DNA from: Luteolibacter flavescens
GTDB taxonomy: Bacteria > Verrucomicrobiota > Verrucomicrobiia > Verrucomicrobiales > Akkermansiaceae
Assembly (NCBI RefSeq): GCF_025950085.1
Contig: NZ_JAPDDS010000014.1
Coordinates: 1-64,000, forward strand
Direction: 5' to 3'
DNA: 64,000 nucleotides
Shown: one piece after another, positions 9,772-19,300 of the stretch
Layout of the letters: each line of letters begins with the position of its first letter
Position numbering within the stretch: the stretch's first letter is position 1
Program-made: the position numbers and the translations under genes
The notes under the pieces: model-generated
Database searches by the model: none
Seen by the model: only the letters and a program-made list of their open reading frames with translations
Told to the model about the DNA's origin: nothing

Positions 9772-12700
9772 TTACTTGATCAGCTTGCTGATCTTGTCCG
9801 CCACCTTCGCGAAGTACTCGTCGGTGGGGTGGAACTCATCGTGCCAGCACTTGCCTTCGGTCGGGATGGTCTTCCGGTTGTCGACGAAGGACACCTTGAA
9901 GGAGGTGCCATCGGTGGCCTGGGCGATGCCGGACTTGATGGCGGACTGGATGTCATCGACGATGACCTTCATGATGGAGAACTGGAGGGTGCGGTCCCGG
10001 ATGCCGAGCTCTTCCATCGGCTTGCCGAGCCAAGGACCGCGCTTGCTGTCCGGAATAGCGTAGGCGTAGCCGTGGCAAATCACGTGAATCGTTGGGCTCT
10101 CGCGGAAGATCAGCGTGAGGATGTCCTTGTAGAGCCGCGTGATGCGAGCTCGAAAAGCGGTGTAATTGTCGTTAAGGTATTGCGCCGGTTTCAGCTTTGG
10201 GTCGTACTTTTTCAGCAGGAGTCGAAGGCCCTGACCATCGACCAAGTCATTGCCGCCGCCGCTAAGCAGGAAATACTTTGGCTTCTCCGAGCGGATCGCT
10301 TCCACGAATTGAGGATTCGCCACCATGTTGCTGAGCACGTCACCCGCGGCGCTGAAACAACGAATGGCGAGATCCGGACGCTCACTGAGCTTGTCGATGA
10401 CATCCCACAGGATCTTCGGATACTGGAACCAGGAGTCGCCCTCTGCGATCGCACGAATCAGATTGGGACCGCCTTTCTTGATCTTCTTCTCATATTCCAC
10501 CTTGCGCAGCCAAGCAAAGAGCTTGTTGGCGGAATTCATCAAGAGCGCGGATTCCAAAGTCTCTTCCTCGGGAGGAACGATGACCTTCTCGGGATTGAGG
10601 ATGAACTTCGGCTCGAGACTCTCCCCATCGGGAGGCAACTCGATGAAGTAGGTGCCCAGCTCCATGGTCGAGATATTACCTTCCAGCACTTCCTGCTGGA
10701 GTTCATCCATCGTGATAGGTCCTGACTTTTTCTTGGCTGCTTTTTTCATTGAGGAAGAGATTGGTGGTGGTGTTTTTCGGGCGACCCCAGGTGGGCGTGT
10801 CTTTTTCGGGCGAGTGGCGGGAGCAGGGGAAAGCTTGTCGTAGTACCACTTGTCGAATGACTTGCGGAGCATCTTGAAAACCTTCGAGTCCGCGCCCATC
10901 AGGACGCCGACGCCATCGATGAGTTCGGGGAGGCGTTGGAACTCATTCGCACGTCTTATGATCTCTTGGGCGGTCGCCTTCTGGTCCAGACCGTAGCCCA
11001 GCCTGGAAATGTCATCGTGGAGTACATGCCGCGCAATTGTGTCCAGCCACTCGGCCGGAGCATGGGAAATGAGCGAGGTCAGTTGCTTGAGAAAAACGCT
11101 GTCTATCCTAAGCACTTGCCGTGACTTTGTGGATCGCGTCGGGACCGAATTGCTCACCGAACGGGAAGGCGTGTACTCTTTGCGCAGGGCAGCATCAACC
11201 GATCTGCGGAAGAGATCCTGCAGGGCGATATAAAAGGGCTTGAGCGCTGAAGAGCGCCTCTGATGCAAACGTTCCTCGAATCTACTGCGGGCCATCCTTA
11301 CCAGCTCCGCCTGGCGCCCCACAGCGGAGAGCAGCTCCCACTCCTTTCGGTCGATCATTTGCATCGACTGCATCATCTCCAGCACCTCGGCAGGCGGCAC
11401 GGATGAAAGCACCTCATCCAGCAAAATTCCTGATGCCAATCGAAGAAACGAAGGCTCAGCAACTCCCAGTTCGGCCGCCAACTCGCGCAACAAGGAAGGA
11501 CTGCCACTGAGCAGGGAATCCGGCACGGCGTGGGCTGCCTTGAGCAGGGTCTTGGGTGGGGCAAGGTAGGCCGATTGCTTCCTGCCACCCCTCATCGTGT
11601 TTAGCCGCTGTAGACGGCGCACACGGAGTTGAGCGCGCAGATGCATGAGCTTGTCATCCGTTTGACGACTGATGATCACTGCCTCTGCCACCGCTGTACG
11701 GGCCTCCTCAAATTCCCCGCGCCGCTCATGAATGAAGCCAACAAGAAGCGCGAGGTCCACCGCCATAGCCTTGGACTTATCGCGGCAGGCAGAAATTCCT
11801 TCCCAAGCGATTTCCAGCGCCCGATTGTCGTCGCCGGCGAAAAGATGAGCACGACTCTCCAGGGCAAAAAGCGGACTTCCCGGAAGACGCTCCTCACGCC
11901 GTGAAAGGACGTTGAGCGCCCCTTGCGGATTGTTCTCGATCAGGAGACGTTGGGACTCGATCGCCGTTTGCTGTTCCCAGTCGGCTTGGCTCACCTCGGC
12001 GGACTCTTCTGAGTTCAGAACAACGTTCAGCTTCTGTGCGAGCCAGAGCTTCTGCCGGGAACCCTCAGGCAATTCTTCAAGCACTGAGCGCAGGAGCTGC
12101 CCAGCCTCCGGAATCCAGCGGCCCTGCAGCTTCTCCACATCCTCGCTCAGGCGTAGTCGATGATAGATCTCTTCGGCCCGTGCGATGAAGCCTTCTTGCT
12201 TCGTCCACCAGACCACGGCCTCCTTGTGGACCCTGCGTGCCTTGGCGGATAGATGGTTGTTGCGCTCGCGCAACATTATCATGCGAATATCATGCCGGTA
12301 GCGGAACCCATCACCCACGTCGCTGCCTGGTTCCACCAGGGTGATCTCTCGGCGCAGGCGCGAGAAAAGTTTGGTTGCGACCTCCTCGCTCAATTCCTCC
12401 AAGCCGCACGGACCGGCCAGAACCTCGCGTATTACCGCAGGGCTGATCACACGCAGTTCCAAGCTGGGCAACATGATCTTCTCCAGCTTGCGATCATGAA
12501 GATGCGCCACGATGCGGCTCACCAGATACTTTTGGCGCGCTTCTTCCGCAATTGTCGAAAGCTTTGCGGCATTTTTGGCACCTTCGGCGACGAGAACGGG
12601 AGCGGCGAGTCTCAGCGTGAGAGGATTTCCCCCGAGAATGTTTGCCGCCTGGGGAATCAACTTGGCCTCGAGCTTGGAAGGTGCGTTGGAGACTCTCTCT

Positions 12701-15255
12701 TCCTGGCTAACAAGTCGTTCCAGGAGATCAGTGGCATTGGATTGCGGGAGTTCCTTCAAAACGAGCGCATTCAAAGGCGGATCGTCCTGAGCGAGAATAA
12801 AGAGCGAAGTGCCCGGTTCCGGTAGCTGCGATCCTTTCTGCTTGCTCGCCACCTCCAGTGTCGGCGGCAAAGCCCGGCCCGAAATCAAAACGCGGATCTT
12901 CGGCTGGATGTGGGTCAGCTGGCTAGCCATCGAAATCAAACGGTTGGCCACGGAGTCTCCAAGATACTGGGCTTCTTCAAACGTATCGATCCACAACAGC
13001 AGGCGCTGTGTGGACGACGCTAGGATCTGCGAACAGATATTCGCGAACTGCTCCCAAAGATCCGACTCGAAATCGTGCGGGGAAGACGACTCGAGGGAAA
13101 CCCGATCCTGACGGATCTCCTGGCTTCCAGCCAAATTCACAAACTCCATCAGCCAGCTCGAATAGTTCGGATGAGACCTCATCAGCTGCTGGGCGGCCTG
13201 ACGGAGCACGCTTGAAGGATTCTCGGGATTCACCATTGAGTGGTGCATGTCCACCCGGACCCAGAGATGGTCGGGCTGATGAATCGACGGCGGCTGGGCG
13301 AAAAGATCCACTGTCGGGAGTCGCTCCCACTGCAGCAGAGCCCGGGAGATCAGAGCGGACTTTCCCATCCCGCCGTAGCCGGCGATGAAGCACACCTCGG
13401 GAATTGTCGTCATTAGGTGCACTTGTATCCAGTCTATCTCATCCTGCCTGCCTACAAAGGTATCGCTGACAAGACGCCCTAGCAGCGCGCGATCGCGGCG
13501 GCTCTCGATCTCGGGCAAAATCGCGGATGGTGGCGGAAGAGGTCTCCCCGGCTCGGTGCCTTCCAACCATTCGGACACCGTTGCGAGCAGATTGAGCTCC
13601 GCGACGTCCATGCTTGAAAGGTCGAAGGTTTTCATCCGGATGGCGTGCTCAAGCACCTCTTGGATGGGGATGTCTGTCGCCTGCCCCGGATTGTGGGCGA
13701 GTGCTTCCTGCATCTTCGCCGCGGTCTGCAATTCACGCAGTGCCTGCTTGCGCGGACCGGGTGCCAAGCTCCACCTCAGATCCTCGTCTTCTTCAGCATA
13801 GGGATTCGGCAAGCTGTCTGCCTGAAGGAAGTGAGCGGCCTCTTCCTTCCGTAACGGCTTCTTCTCGCCAAATGCACGCAATTTCTCCGGATAGAAAGCT
13901 GCGAGTACTGCGGCGGCATGATGGAGCCGGGTACTGAGGCTTAACTCTTCAGCCACATTCGCTGAAGCAGAGCGTAAGCGATCAAGGCGAGCCGCGATCT
14001 CACCCTCGGCATAGGGAACCGGCCCGGATGAGCCGACGACTGACGCTGGCAAAGCCTCCAGCGCAGTCGAGGAGGAGCCTCTCGAAGAGCCTTTCTCGGA
14101 CTGCATGAAGTCGACAGCCTCCCAGTATCTATCCCACCCTCCAGATGAATTGGGCACGCCGGAAAAATTGATACCCTGTTCAACAATGCTTGGGTCGCAA
14201 GCAAGTAAACCCATAGGAAGTGCCCAGCTGTTCTCCAAGGTTTGCCGTTGGATCCGCATGCCGATGACCTCGCCGCTGTCGACGTCCAAGATCACAGAAC
14301 CGCCAAACGCACCGACTGTCGAAACATCGCATTTGAGCACGGCCACCTTGCGACCTCCACCGCCGAAGCTGTTGACTTCACCCAGCCCCAGAATCGTTCC
14401 AGGCCCGATTCGCTTCACACCAAAAACGCCACCAAAGGTCTGCATCTCCAGATCAAGATACAATGGTCCTTGTGCAGCCGACTTGCCGGGATATCCGATG
14501 ATCGTGATCTCACGCCCTGAGAGCGACTCCGGTGTCGCGGTAGAAATTCTCAGCGGCTTGATCTCTGGCGGCAACGAATCAACCTCCAGCAATGCCAAAT
14601 CAAATACAGGATGAATCATCCTGATCCCGGTAATCCGAAGCAATTGGCTTTGGATCGATATGTCATCACTGAAATCCACCCATGCCGAGCGGTCGGAAAT
14701 GAATTCCGCGGGCCCTCCCTTGCTTGGCCTTCTTGCAAAGACCTCGGCAACTTGCCGTCCGGTCATCACCATCTTTTCACCGACCAAGAAGCCACTTCCG
14801 ACCGTCATCGGTGCCCCTACGGATTCCGTTGATACTATTATACGCCCGACGGACGGGAGTGCCGATTCAACGTTCCGGCGGACTTCCCCATCATTGAAAT
14901 GCGTCCACGGAGGCGGCAGATCATTGAAGCGCCCTCGGGAGACGATGGCAAGCGGCCGGAGTTCCCGCTCGGCGATGGCAAGCAAGAGCCATTCCTCCTG
15001 ACTGGATAGCTGTTCAAATTCGTCGTTCTGGATCTTGCGGAGCGCTTCACCGTCACCTTTCCAAACGGAGTCATCCTCCCACGCCTCATGCTGATTAGGT
15101 GGAGCTGAACCGGTCGCCAATGAGGCTAGACCTTCCGATCCTACCGAAGCCGTTAGTCTCTCGCGCAGGGCGACCAAGCGTGTGATCCTTTCGGCACTGG
15201 CCGGATCGGAAAGGTTGGGAGAAGACGTCATCATGGCAGTGGCCTCAGAGAACAC
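9772..15255 (-). CDS. Pseudo-trypsin / STAND NTPase / helical repeat / SGNH hydrolase giant protein
   Basis: An 1827-residue protein and the likely hub of the cluster. Residues about 70-120 are the N-terminal module shared with the two nuclease fusions. Residues about 130-360 are a trypsin fold whose active site is lost: Q168 replaces His (TGRQVAEVF, against TNRHVAEVF in the nuclease fusion), and G318 replaces Ser (VGAFGGS, against AGNSGS); D219 remains. An NTPase of STAND/NACHT type begins near 598 (VGRQDEIDWI), with Walker A GYGGMGKS (626-633) and Walker B LLLWIDTFE (752-760). Helical, TPR-like repeats follow (about 1070-1400). The last 222 residues are an SGNH hydrolase: S1608 in GDSW, a glycine block near AAGDVL, N1669 in GGGND, D1806 and H1809 in HDEFHP. 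I infer that repeats sense a trigger, the NTPase oligomerises, and the hydrolase and/or partner proteins act. The start is uncertain: 15255 overlaps the upstream gene by 11 bases, and ATGs at 15234 and 15231 are alternatives. Confidence 0.88.
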   Translation of the reverse strand: MFSEATAMMTSSPNLSDPASAERITRLVALRERLTASVGSEGLASLATGSAPPNQHEAWEDDSVWKGDGEALRKIQNDEFEQLSSQEEWLLLAIAERELRPLAIVSRGRFNDLPPPWTHFNDGEVRRNVESALPSVGRIIVSTESVGAPMTVGSGFLVGEKMVMTGRQVAEVFARRPSKGGPAEFISDRSAWVDFSDDISIQSQLLRITGIRMIHPVFDLALLEVDSLPPEIKPLRISTATPESLSGREITIIGYPGKSAAQGPLYLDLEMQTFGGVFGVKRIGPGTILGLGEVNSFGGGGRKVAVLKCDVSTVGAFGGSVILDVDSGEVIGMRIQRQTLENSWALPMGLLACDPSIVEQGINFSGVPNSSGGWDRYWEAVDFMQSEKGSSRGSSSTALEALPASVVGSSGPVPYAEGEIAARLDRLRSASANVAEELSLSTRLHHAAAVLAAFYPEKLRAFGEKKPLRKEEAAHFLQADSLPNPYAEEDEDLRWSLAPGPRKQALRELQTAAKMQEALAHNPGQATDIPIQEVLEHAIRMKTFDLSSMDVAELNLLATVSEWLEGTEPGRPLPPPSAILPEIESRRDRALLGRLVSDTFVGRQDEIDWIQVHLMTTIPEVCFIAGYGGMGKSALISRALLQWERLPTVDLFAQPPSIHQPDHLWVRVDMHHSMVNPENPSSVLRQAAQQLMRSHPNYSSWLMEFVNLAGSQEIRQDRVSLESSSPHDFESDLWEQFANICSQILASSTQRLLLWIDTFEEAQYLGDSVANRLISMASQLTHIQPKIRVLISGRALPPTLEVASKQKGSQLPEPGTSLFILAQDDPPLNALVLKELPQSNATDLLERLVSQEERVSNAPSKLEAKLIPQAANILGGNPLTLRLAAPVLVAEGAKNAAKLSTIAEEARQKYLVSRIVAHLHDRKLEKIMLPSLELRVISPAVIREVLAGPCGLEELSEEVATKLFSRLRREITLVEPGSDVGDGFRYRHDIRMIMLRERNNHLSAKARRVHKEAVVWWTKQEGFIARAEEIYHRLRLSEDVEKLQGRWIPEAGQLLRSVLEELPEGSRQKLWLAQKLNVVLNSEESAEVSQADWEQQTAIESQRLLIENNPQGALNVLSRREERLPGSPLFALESRAHLFAGDDNRALEIAWEGISACRDKSKAMAVDLALLVGFIHERRGEFEEARTAVAEAVIISRQTDDKLMHLRAQLRVRRLQRLNTMRGGRKQSAYLAPPKTLLKAAHAVPDSLLSGSPSLLRELAAELGVAEPSFLRLASGILLDEVLSSVPPAEVLEMMQSMQMIDRKEWELLSAVGRQAELVRMARSRFEERLHQRRSSALKPFYIALQDLFRRSVDAALRKEYTPSRSVSNSVPTRSTKSRQVLRIDSVFLKQLTSLISHAPAEWLDTIARHVLHDDISRLGYGLDQKATAQEIIRRANEFQRLPELIDGVGVLMGADSKVFKMLRKSFDKWYYDKLSPAPATRPKKTRPPGVARKTPPPISSSMKKAAKKKSGPITMDELQQEVLEGNISTMELGTYFIELPPDGESLEPKFILNPEKVIVPPEEETLESALLMNSANKLFAWLRKVEYEKKIKKGGPNLIRAIAEGDSWFQYPKILWDVIDKLSERPDLAIRCFSAAGDVLSNMVANPQFVEAIRSEKPKYFLLSGGGNDLVDGQGLRLLLKKYDPKLKPAQYLNDNYTAFRARITRLYKDILTLIFRESPTIHVICHGYAYAIPDSKRGPWLGKPMEELGIRDRTLQFSIMKVIVDDIQSAIKSGIAQATDGTSFKVSFVDNRKTIPTEGKCWHDEFHPTDEYFAKVADKISKLIK

Positions 15256-16882
15256 CGTTCTCCAGTATCAAGGTTGTTTGCTGCGTCACCGCTGCCATCC
15301 GTTCTGCGTTGAACGATCCGGTTGCACCACCGGTGATCATCAGCATGAGCATTGAGTGCTCCTGAAGGGACAAGGAGCGGTTCACACCAGCAGCGTAATC
15401 CGTTAGAAATTCAGCGACATGCTCGTGGGTGAGTGGCTGTAAGTGCTCCTCTAATACAAATGGCTTTGTCGGCAGATCCGCAGGGAAAGTGCTTCCGGCC
15501 AAGATCAAAATCAGGCCACACGATCCGGAGACCGCCTTCAACTCCTCGATTAGTGGTGCAATAAGTTGCTCATAAAGCACCGAATAAGCTCCATCGCCCG
15601 TATGAATTCCGTCGACCATCAGAATTGATCGGGGCGGGGGAATTGCTGGCGGAGCGGGAGGTGAGGTAGCGTCTATCAACCAATAAGCGAATTTCTGGCC
15701 GATTGTCTCTTCGGTTGCCTGATCCTCGAGCACGAGCTTCTCCATCCCGCTCACATCGAGCCTCAAGTCACGGGCAAGTCTCCTGCAGGCCATCGCAATA
15801 GTCTGCCCTGCAGATAGATTGAGCAATGCCATCGGCATTCCTTTTTCCGCAGCCACGTGCCGGACCAGATGAACGGACCAGCTCTTCCCGCTCGCGTTGG
15901 GCCCGGTGAGCGAAACGGCCCTGAACTCACTCGCAGGATCACTGATCTTTTGCAGTATTCCTCGGAAAGTGGTCCGGTTGATAAATGGGATCACCGATCC
16001 CCTGCCTGGCGATAACGACATGCACGGATTTGACGGTAGAGGCGACGGAGGCAGCACACCACCAACCGGTCCTCCACCATTCCAGGGCCAAAGCCTTACT
16101 GGATTGGCCTGGGACAAGCGCTCCCGGATAAGTTCGATGGAAATCGAATGACGGACCAGGATACCATCGCGTGATCCCCGGTGCAGTCCAAGCAAACAGC
16201 CGGTGACTTGACCGAACACTCCACCACCGCTCATCCCCGGTCGGGTTTCATCTGGTCCTTCGAGCTTGAGCATCCCCTTGTTCGGTGTCCGTGTTTGCCT
16301 GAAGCTTTCAGCGGAATGGGGAGCTACTACATGGTCCGGCCAAGCGGGCGAGTCCAAGTGACCTGCGCCTCCCGGATAGCCGATCACCTGCATGAAGAGA
16401 TTCGGTTCGACGACAGACCAAAGCTTTACCGCAGGGTAGTCTTGAAACCCTCCGTCCCGGACTTCCAGGAGTGCCCAGTCATTGGTTTCCCGCCGCTGAG
16501 ATTCAGGCACCGTACCAGCTCCGTGGGGAGAACTTGGATGAATGTCCGCAAACATCGCCTTCTGATGTTCGCCGGATTTCCGGCCACCTTCCGTCGTGAA
16601 GACGTATCCTTCATGGGGAGGAAAGCATAGGATCTCTCCAAACCTCATCCCCCAACCATCCTTGTCTCCCGCATCTGCCTTCTGCCGAACCACATGGCCG
16701 CACGTCAGCAAGTATTTCCTGACCTCTTTGGTTCCATCATCCCTGATCGATTCCAGCTCAACTGCCACGGCCGACCCCATAGAAGTGGAGTCGGAAGGCG
16801 CAAAGTCTGGGTCTTGAGAGCCGTTCTTTGTCGCGAACGGCCTGCACTCGATGTACCAAACCCAATCGCGCGCATCACTCAT
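15245..16882 (-). CDS. Trypsin-like protease / P-loop ATPase fusion
   Basis: A 545-residue protein. Residues 1-260 are a trypsin-fold peptidase with the triad H63 (TCGHVVRQ), D135 (NDWALLEV) and S218 (PGMSGGGVF). It aligns well with the protease of the amidase fusion at 4214-7393, from the opening VWYIECRPF / VWYIEARPW to the shared FPP.GY segment. Residues about 300-530 are a P-loop NTPase with Walker A GPNASGKS (327-334) and a Walker B-like RSILMVDGIH. Residues around 265-295 are a Gly/Pro-rich linker. It carries no obvious nuclease, lipase or cell-wall domain, so it looks like a regulatory or relay component rather than an effector. It overlaps the start of the STAND gene by 11 bases, implying coupled translation and a fixed ratio of the two. 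Confidence 0.85.
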   Translation of the reverse strand: MSDARDWVWYIECRPFATKNGSQDPDFAPSDSTSMGSAVAVELESIRDDGTKEVRKYLLTCGHVVRQKADAGDKDGWGMRFGEILCFPPHEGYVFTTEGGRKSGEHQKAMFADIHPSSPHGAGTVPESQRRETNDWALLEVRDGGFQDYPAVKLWSVVEPNLFMQVIGYPGGAGHLDSPAWPDHVVAPHSAESFRQTRTPNKGMLKLEGPDETRPGMSGGGVFGQVTGCLLGLHRGSRDGILVRHSISIELIRERLSQANPVRLWPWNGGGPVGGVLPPSPLPSNPCMSLSPGRGSVIPFINRTTFRGILQKISDPASEFRAVSLTGPNASGKSWSVHLVRHVAAEKGMPMALLNLSAGQTIAMACRRLARDLRLDVSGMEKLVLEDQATEETIGQKFAYWLIDATSPPAPPAIPPPRSILMVDGIHTGDGAYSVLYEQLIAPLIEELKAVSGSCGLILILAGSTFPADLPTKPFVLEEHLQPLTHEHVAEFLTDYAAGVNRSLSLQEHSMLMLMITGGATGSFNAERMAAVTQQTTLILENGVL

Positions 16883-16996
16883 GGGTTCGGTCGCAGTAAA
16901 AGGCGGATGAATCGATGCCGCTCAAAACAGCGGTGCCGAAACCGCTAGAGCGATGGCAACCAAGACGTGTCCGGAAGTAGAACATGGTGCAAACTC

Positions 16997-19195
16997 TTAC
17001 CTCTTGACGTCATGCTTCTTACACCAGTCCAGAGACACGAGTCCGCCAAGAGCCGACTCGATCTCCTTGATGCTGACTAGGTGATCTTCCCACTCCTCAG
17101 GCAGGATCATTTCCTCGGTGGTGGGAACGCCCGAAAGATCCTGCTCCGGGAGAAAGCCGTAGGCCTTAACGCCATCCGGAGTCATGGCGACAATGATCTT
17201 CCAGAAGCGGCGTGGAACCTGGATCTTCAACGGCCCGCTCTCGGTGACCCCCAGGAAAAATCGGTCGTCTTTGGCAAGCACAGGGCCGGAGAAAAGGATC
17301 GCCTTCTCCGCCTTCGTCGCTTTCTGAATCATGTTCTCGAGGTCGCCCCAGTTGTAATCGCCAAACGGCGCCTGATTGAACCCCTTCACCTGCGGCGAAC
17401 AATTGGTGGTGTAGTAGGTGTCGCCGTTTGCCATCTGAATGTCCTCGAAAGAAGATCCCCAGGCCATGTCATCGCGGCGGACGAGATGCCCCTTGTCGAA
17501 CGCCTTGTTGTCACGCGTGAAGAAAATGTCGGGAAGCTGCTGGTCCTCCGGGATGCGGTCGTCGGTGACCCATTGTTCACTCACCCCTTCCGGTATCCCG
17601 CTGAGTTCCCCGCGCGTAGGCTTGCTCCCGTTGACCATAGGGCTGGCCCTTCGCCAATCGAGGTTTGCCGCGGTGAAAAGTGCCAGGCGTCGCTTCTTGT
17701 GCATGACGATCGAGAAGTGATGGTACTTCAGCTCGAAGTCCTCTCCTTCCTGAACCCTGGCCACCACCTTTTCGCCCTTGGCGGTGAGCTTCGGAAGTGG
17801 AACCTCCGATCCATCCTCAAACTCGAGGAAAGCGGGATCGTAGCCGGTGCGTTCGTCCATTCCATCGTACATCACCGGAATCTGGAATGACTCCAGGGCC
17901 TCTGCTCCCGCTGTCGCATCGGACAATTCTGCCGTACCTTGAGTGACTTGGCCGAGGGACACGGACACATTGAGCGGAATGGTCAGGGTGAAATCGTTTG
18001 CTGAACCCGTGACACCAAAGCCCATCCCGCGCGAAGGCACGGCCGCTGCTGCCTTGCGCACACCCGGAGTCCTCGGTTTCACTAGGATGGCTTCCTCTGC
18101 TACCGGGTTGTTCCAGAAATCATCCCACGCGTTGGTAGCGGGTACGATGCCCTCGAACTCCAAAAGTTCCGTCACCCGACGATCGCGGGCGAGCTCATGC
18201 ATCGGAACCGAAAAGTTTGCCTCGAGGGTGATCCCCTTGAAGTGCAGACCAAGCACCAGCCCAGAGTCCACCGCCACTAGTGCCGAGCCTGAATTACCCG
18301 CCAGCGTGCTGCAGTCATGAATCATGGAGGGCACCTGGTGCTTGTAGCTGAGGGTGCTCTCCCGGCCATCGATCTCCCCCGGGGCGATCCGCTTCACACC
18401 GAAGATGTCTCCGAAGTTCTTCTCTTCCAACTCGACCGCTTTCGCCGAACGATCGTTGCCGCGACCGGGATAGCCGATCACGGCGATATTGCGGCTGATC
18501 AGTTCCTCCGGTGACTCAACGGAAAGCTTCAGGGGCTTGATGCCCGAGGGCACGTCCGTGACCTCCAACAAAGCCATGTCCCAGAAGGGATGGATCATCC
18601 GGATGCCGGTGATTTTCAAAGTCCCCATGAGATCGGTAGGGATGAAATCGCGCTCCCGACCAAAGTCCAACGCCGGAGAAATGCCGGGAATGAATGCCAG
18701 CTGTGATCCGGTCCCGACTCCCTTCACAAACGCCGCAGCGACATGGCGGTTCGTCATCATCAAACCATTACCCACGATGAAGCCGGTGCCGACATGCTTC
18801 GTGGACAGGCCGCTGGCGGAGAAGCGCTCTACCCGGCCAATCGCAGGAATCGCGGATTCGATGTTCGTACGGAAGAGACCTACATTGAGATGGAGCCAAG
18901 GATCCGGCAGATCTTCAAAGCTGCCGTTAATAACGAAGGATACCTGGCGACCGTTCTCTTCCACCACGGCTTCGGTGAGCTCGAAATCGCCTTCGCGCAT
19001 GGCGTCGAAGTCTCCCTGGACGACTTTGTCCAGCGCCTCGATCTTGGCTCCGCGCAGACCATCGATGTCCATGCTTTCGAGGCTCTCCTCGCCGCCACCT
19101 TGGACGAGCGATTCGAGGTCGCCGGCGGAGTTAATGAGCTTTTGAAGTTTCTTACGCCTGGCTTCGAGCCGGGCTTGGGAGGGAGGAGTTTTCAT
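16997..19195 (-). CDS. Trypsin-like protease / DNA-RNA non-specific endonuclease fusion (copy 2)
   Basis: A 732-residue paralogue of the fusion at 7668-9503. The first ~60 residues are basic and helical, followed by the shared N-terminal module (about 55-105, containing NGSFEDLPDPW). The trypsin domain (about 115-345) has H151 (TNRHVAAAF), D206 (FWDMALLEV) and S302 (LAGNSGSALV). A linker of about 90 residues holds the segment FTLTIPLNVSVSLGQ (402-416). The NUC1 endonuclease (about 450-720) has DKGH (567-570) and the Asn-containing TNCSPQVKGFNQ. The linker is longer than in copy 1, so the two are old duplicates rather than a recent copy. The protease is closest to the degenerate one on the STAND protein. 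It lies 114 bases upstream of the trypsin-ATPase gene and 105 bases downstream of the lipase gene. Confidence 0.9.
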   Translation of the reverse strand: MKTPPSQARLEARRKKLQKLINSAGDLESLVQGGGEESLESMDIDGLRGAKIEALDKVVQGDFDAMREGDFELTEAVVEENGRQVSFVINGSFEDLPDPWLHLNVGLFRTNIESAIPAIGRVERFSASGLSTKHVGTGFIVGNGLMMTNRHVAAAFVKGVGTGSQLAFIPGISPALDFGRERDFIPTDLMGTLKITGIRMIHPFWDMALLEVTDVPSGIKPLKLSVESPEELISRNIAVIGYPGRGNDRSAKAVELEEKNFGDIFGVKRIAPGEIDGRESTLSYKHQVPSMIHDCSTLAGNSGSALVAVDSGLVLGLHFKGITLEANFSVPMHELARDRRVTELLEFEGIVPATNAWDDFWNNPVAEEAILVKPRTPGVRKAAAAVPSRGMGFGVTGSANDFTLTIPLNVSVSLGQVTQGTAELSDATAGAEALESFQIPVMYDGMDERTGYDPAFLEFEDGSEVPLPKLTAKGEKVVARVQEGEDFELKYHHFSIVMHKKRRLALFTAANLDWRRASPMVNGSKPTRGELSGIPEGVSEQWVTDDRIPEDQQLPDIFFTRDNKAFDKGHLVRRDDMAWGSSFEDIQMANGDTYYTTNCSPQVKGFNQAPFGDYNWGDLENMIQKATKAEKAILFSGPVLAKDDRFFLGVTESGPLKIQVPRRFWKIIVAMTPDGVKAYGFLPEQDLSGVPTTEEMILPEEWEDHLVSIKEIESALGGLVSLDWCKKHDVKR

Positions 19196-19300
19196 TCGAG
19201 CATACTATTGGTGGAGAGTGGCAGATGGGAAACGGAGGAACAGTGGGGCGAGGGCACACGACTCCACGGAATGACTGCCCATGAGCATGGGCCACAGGGA

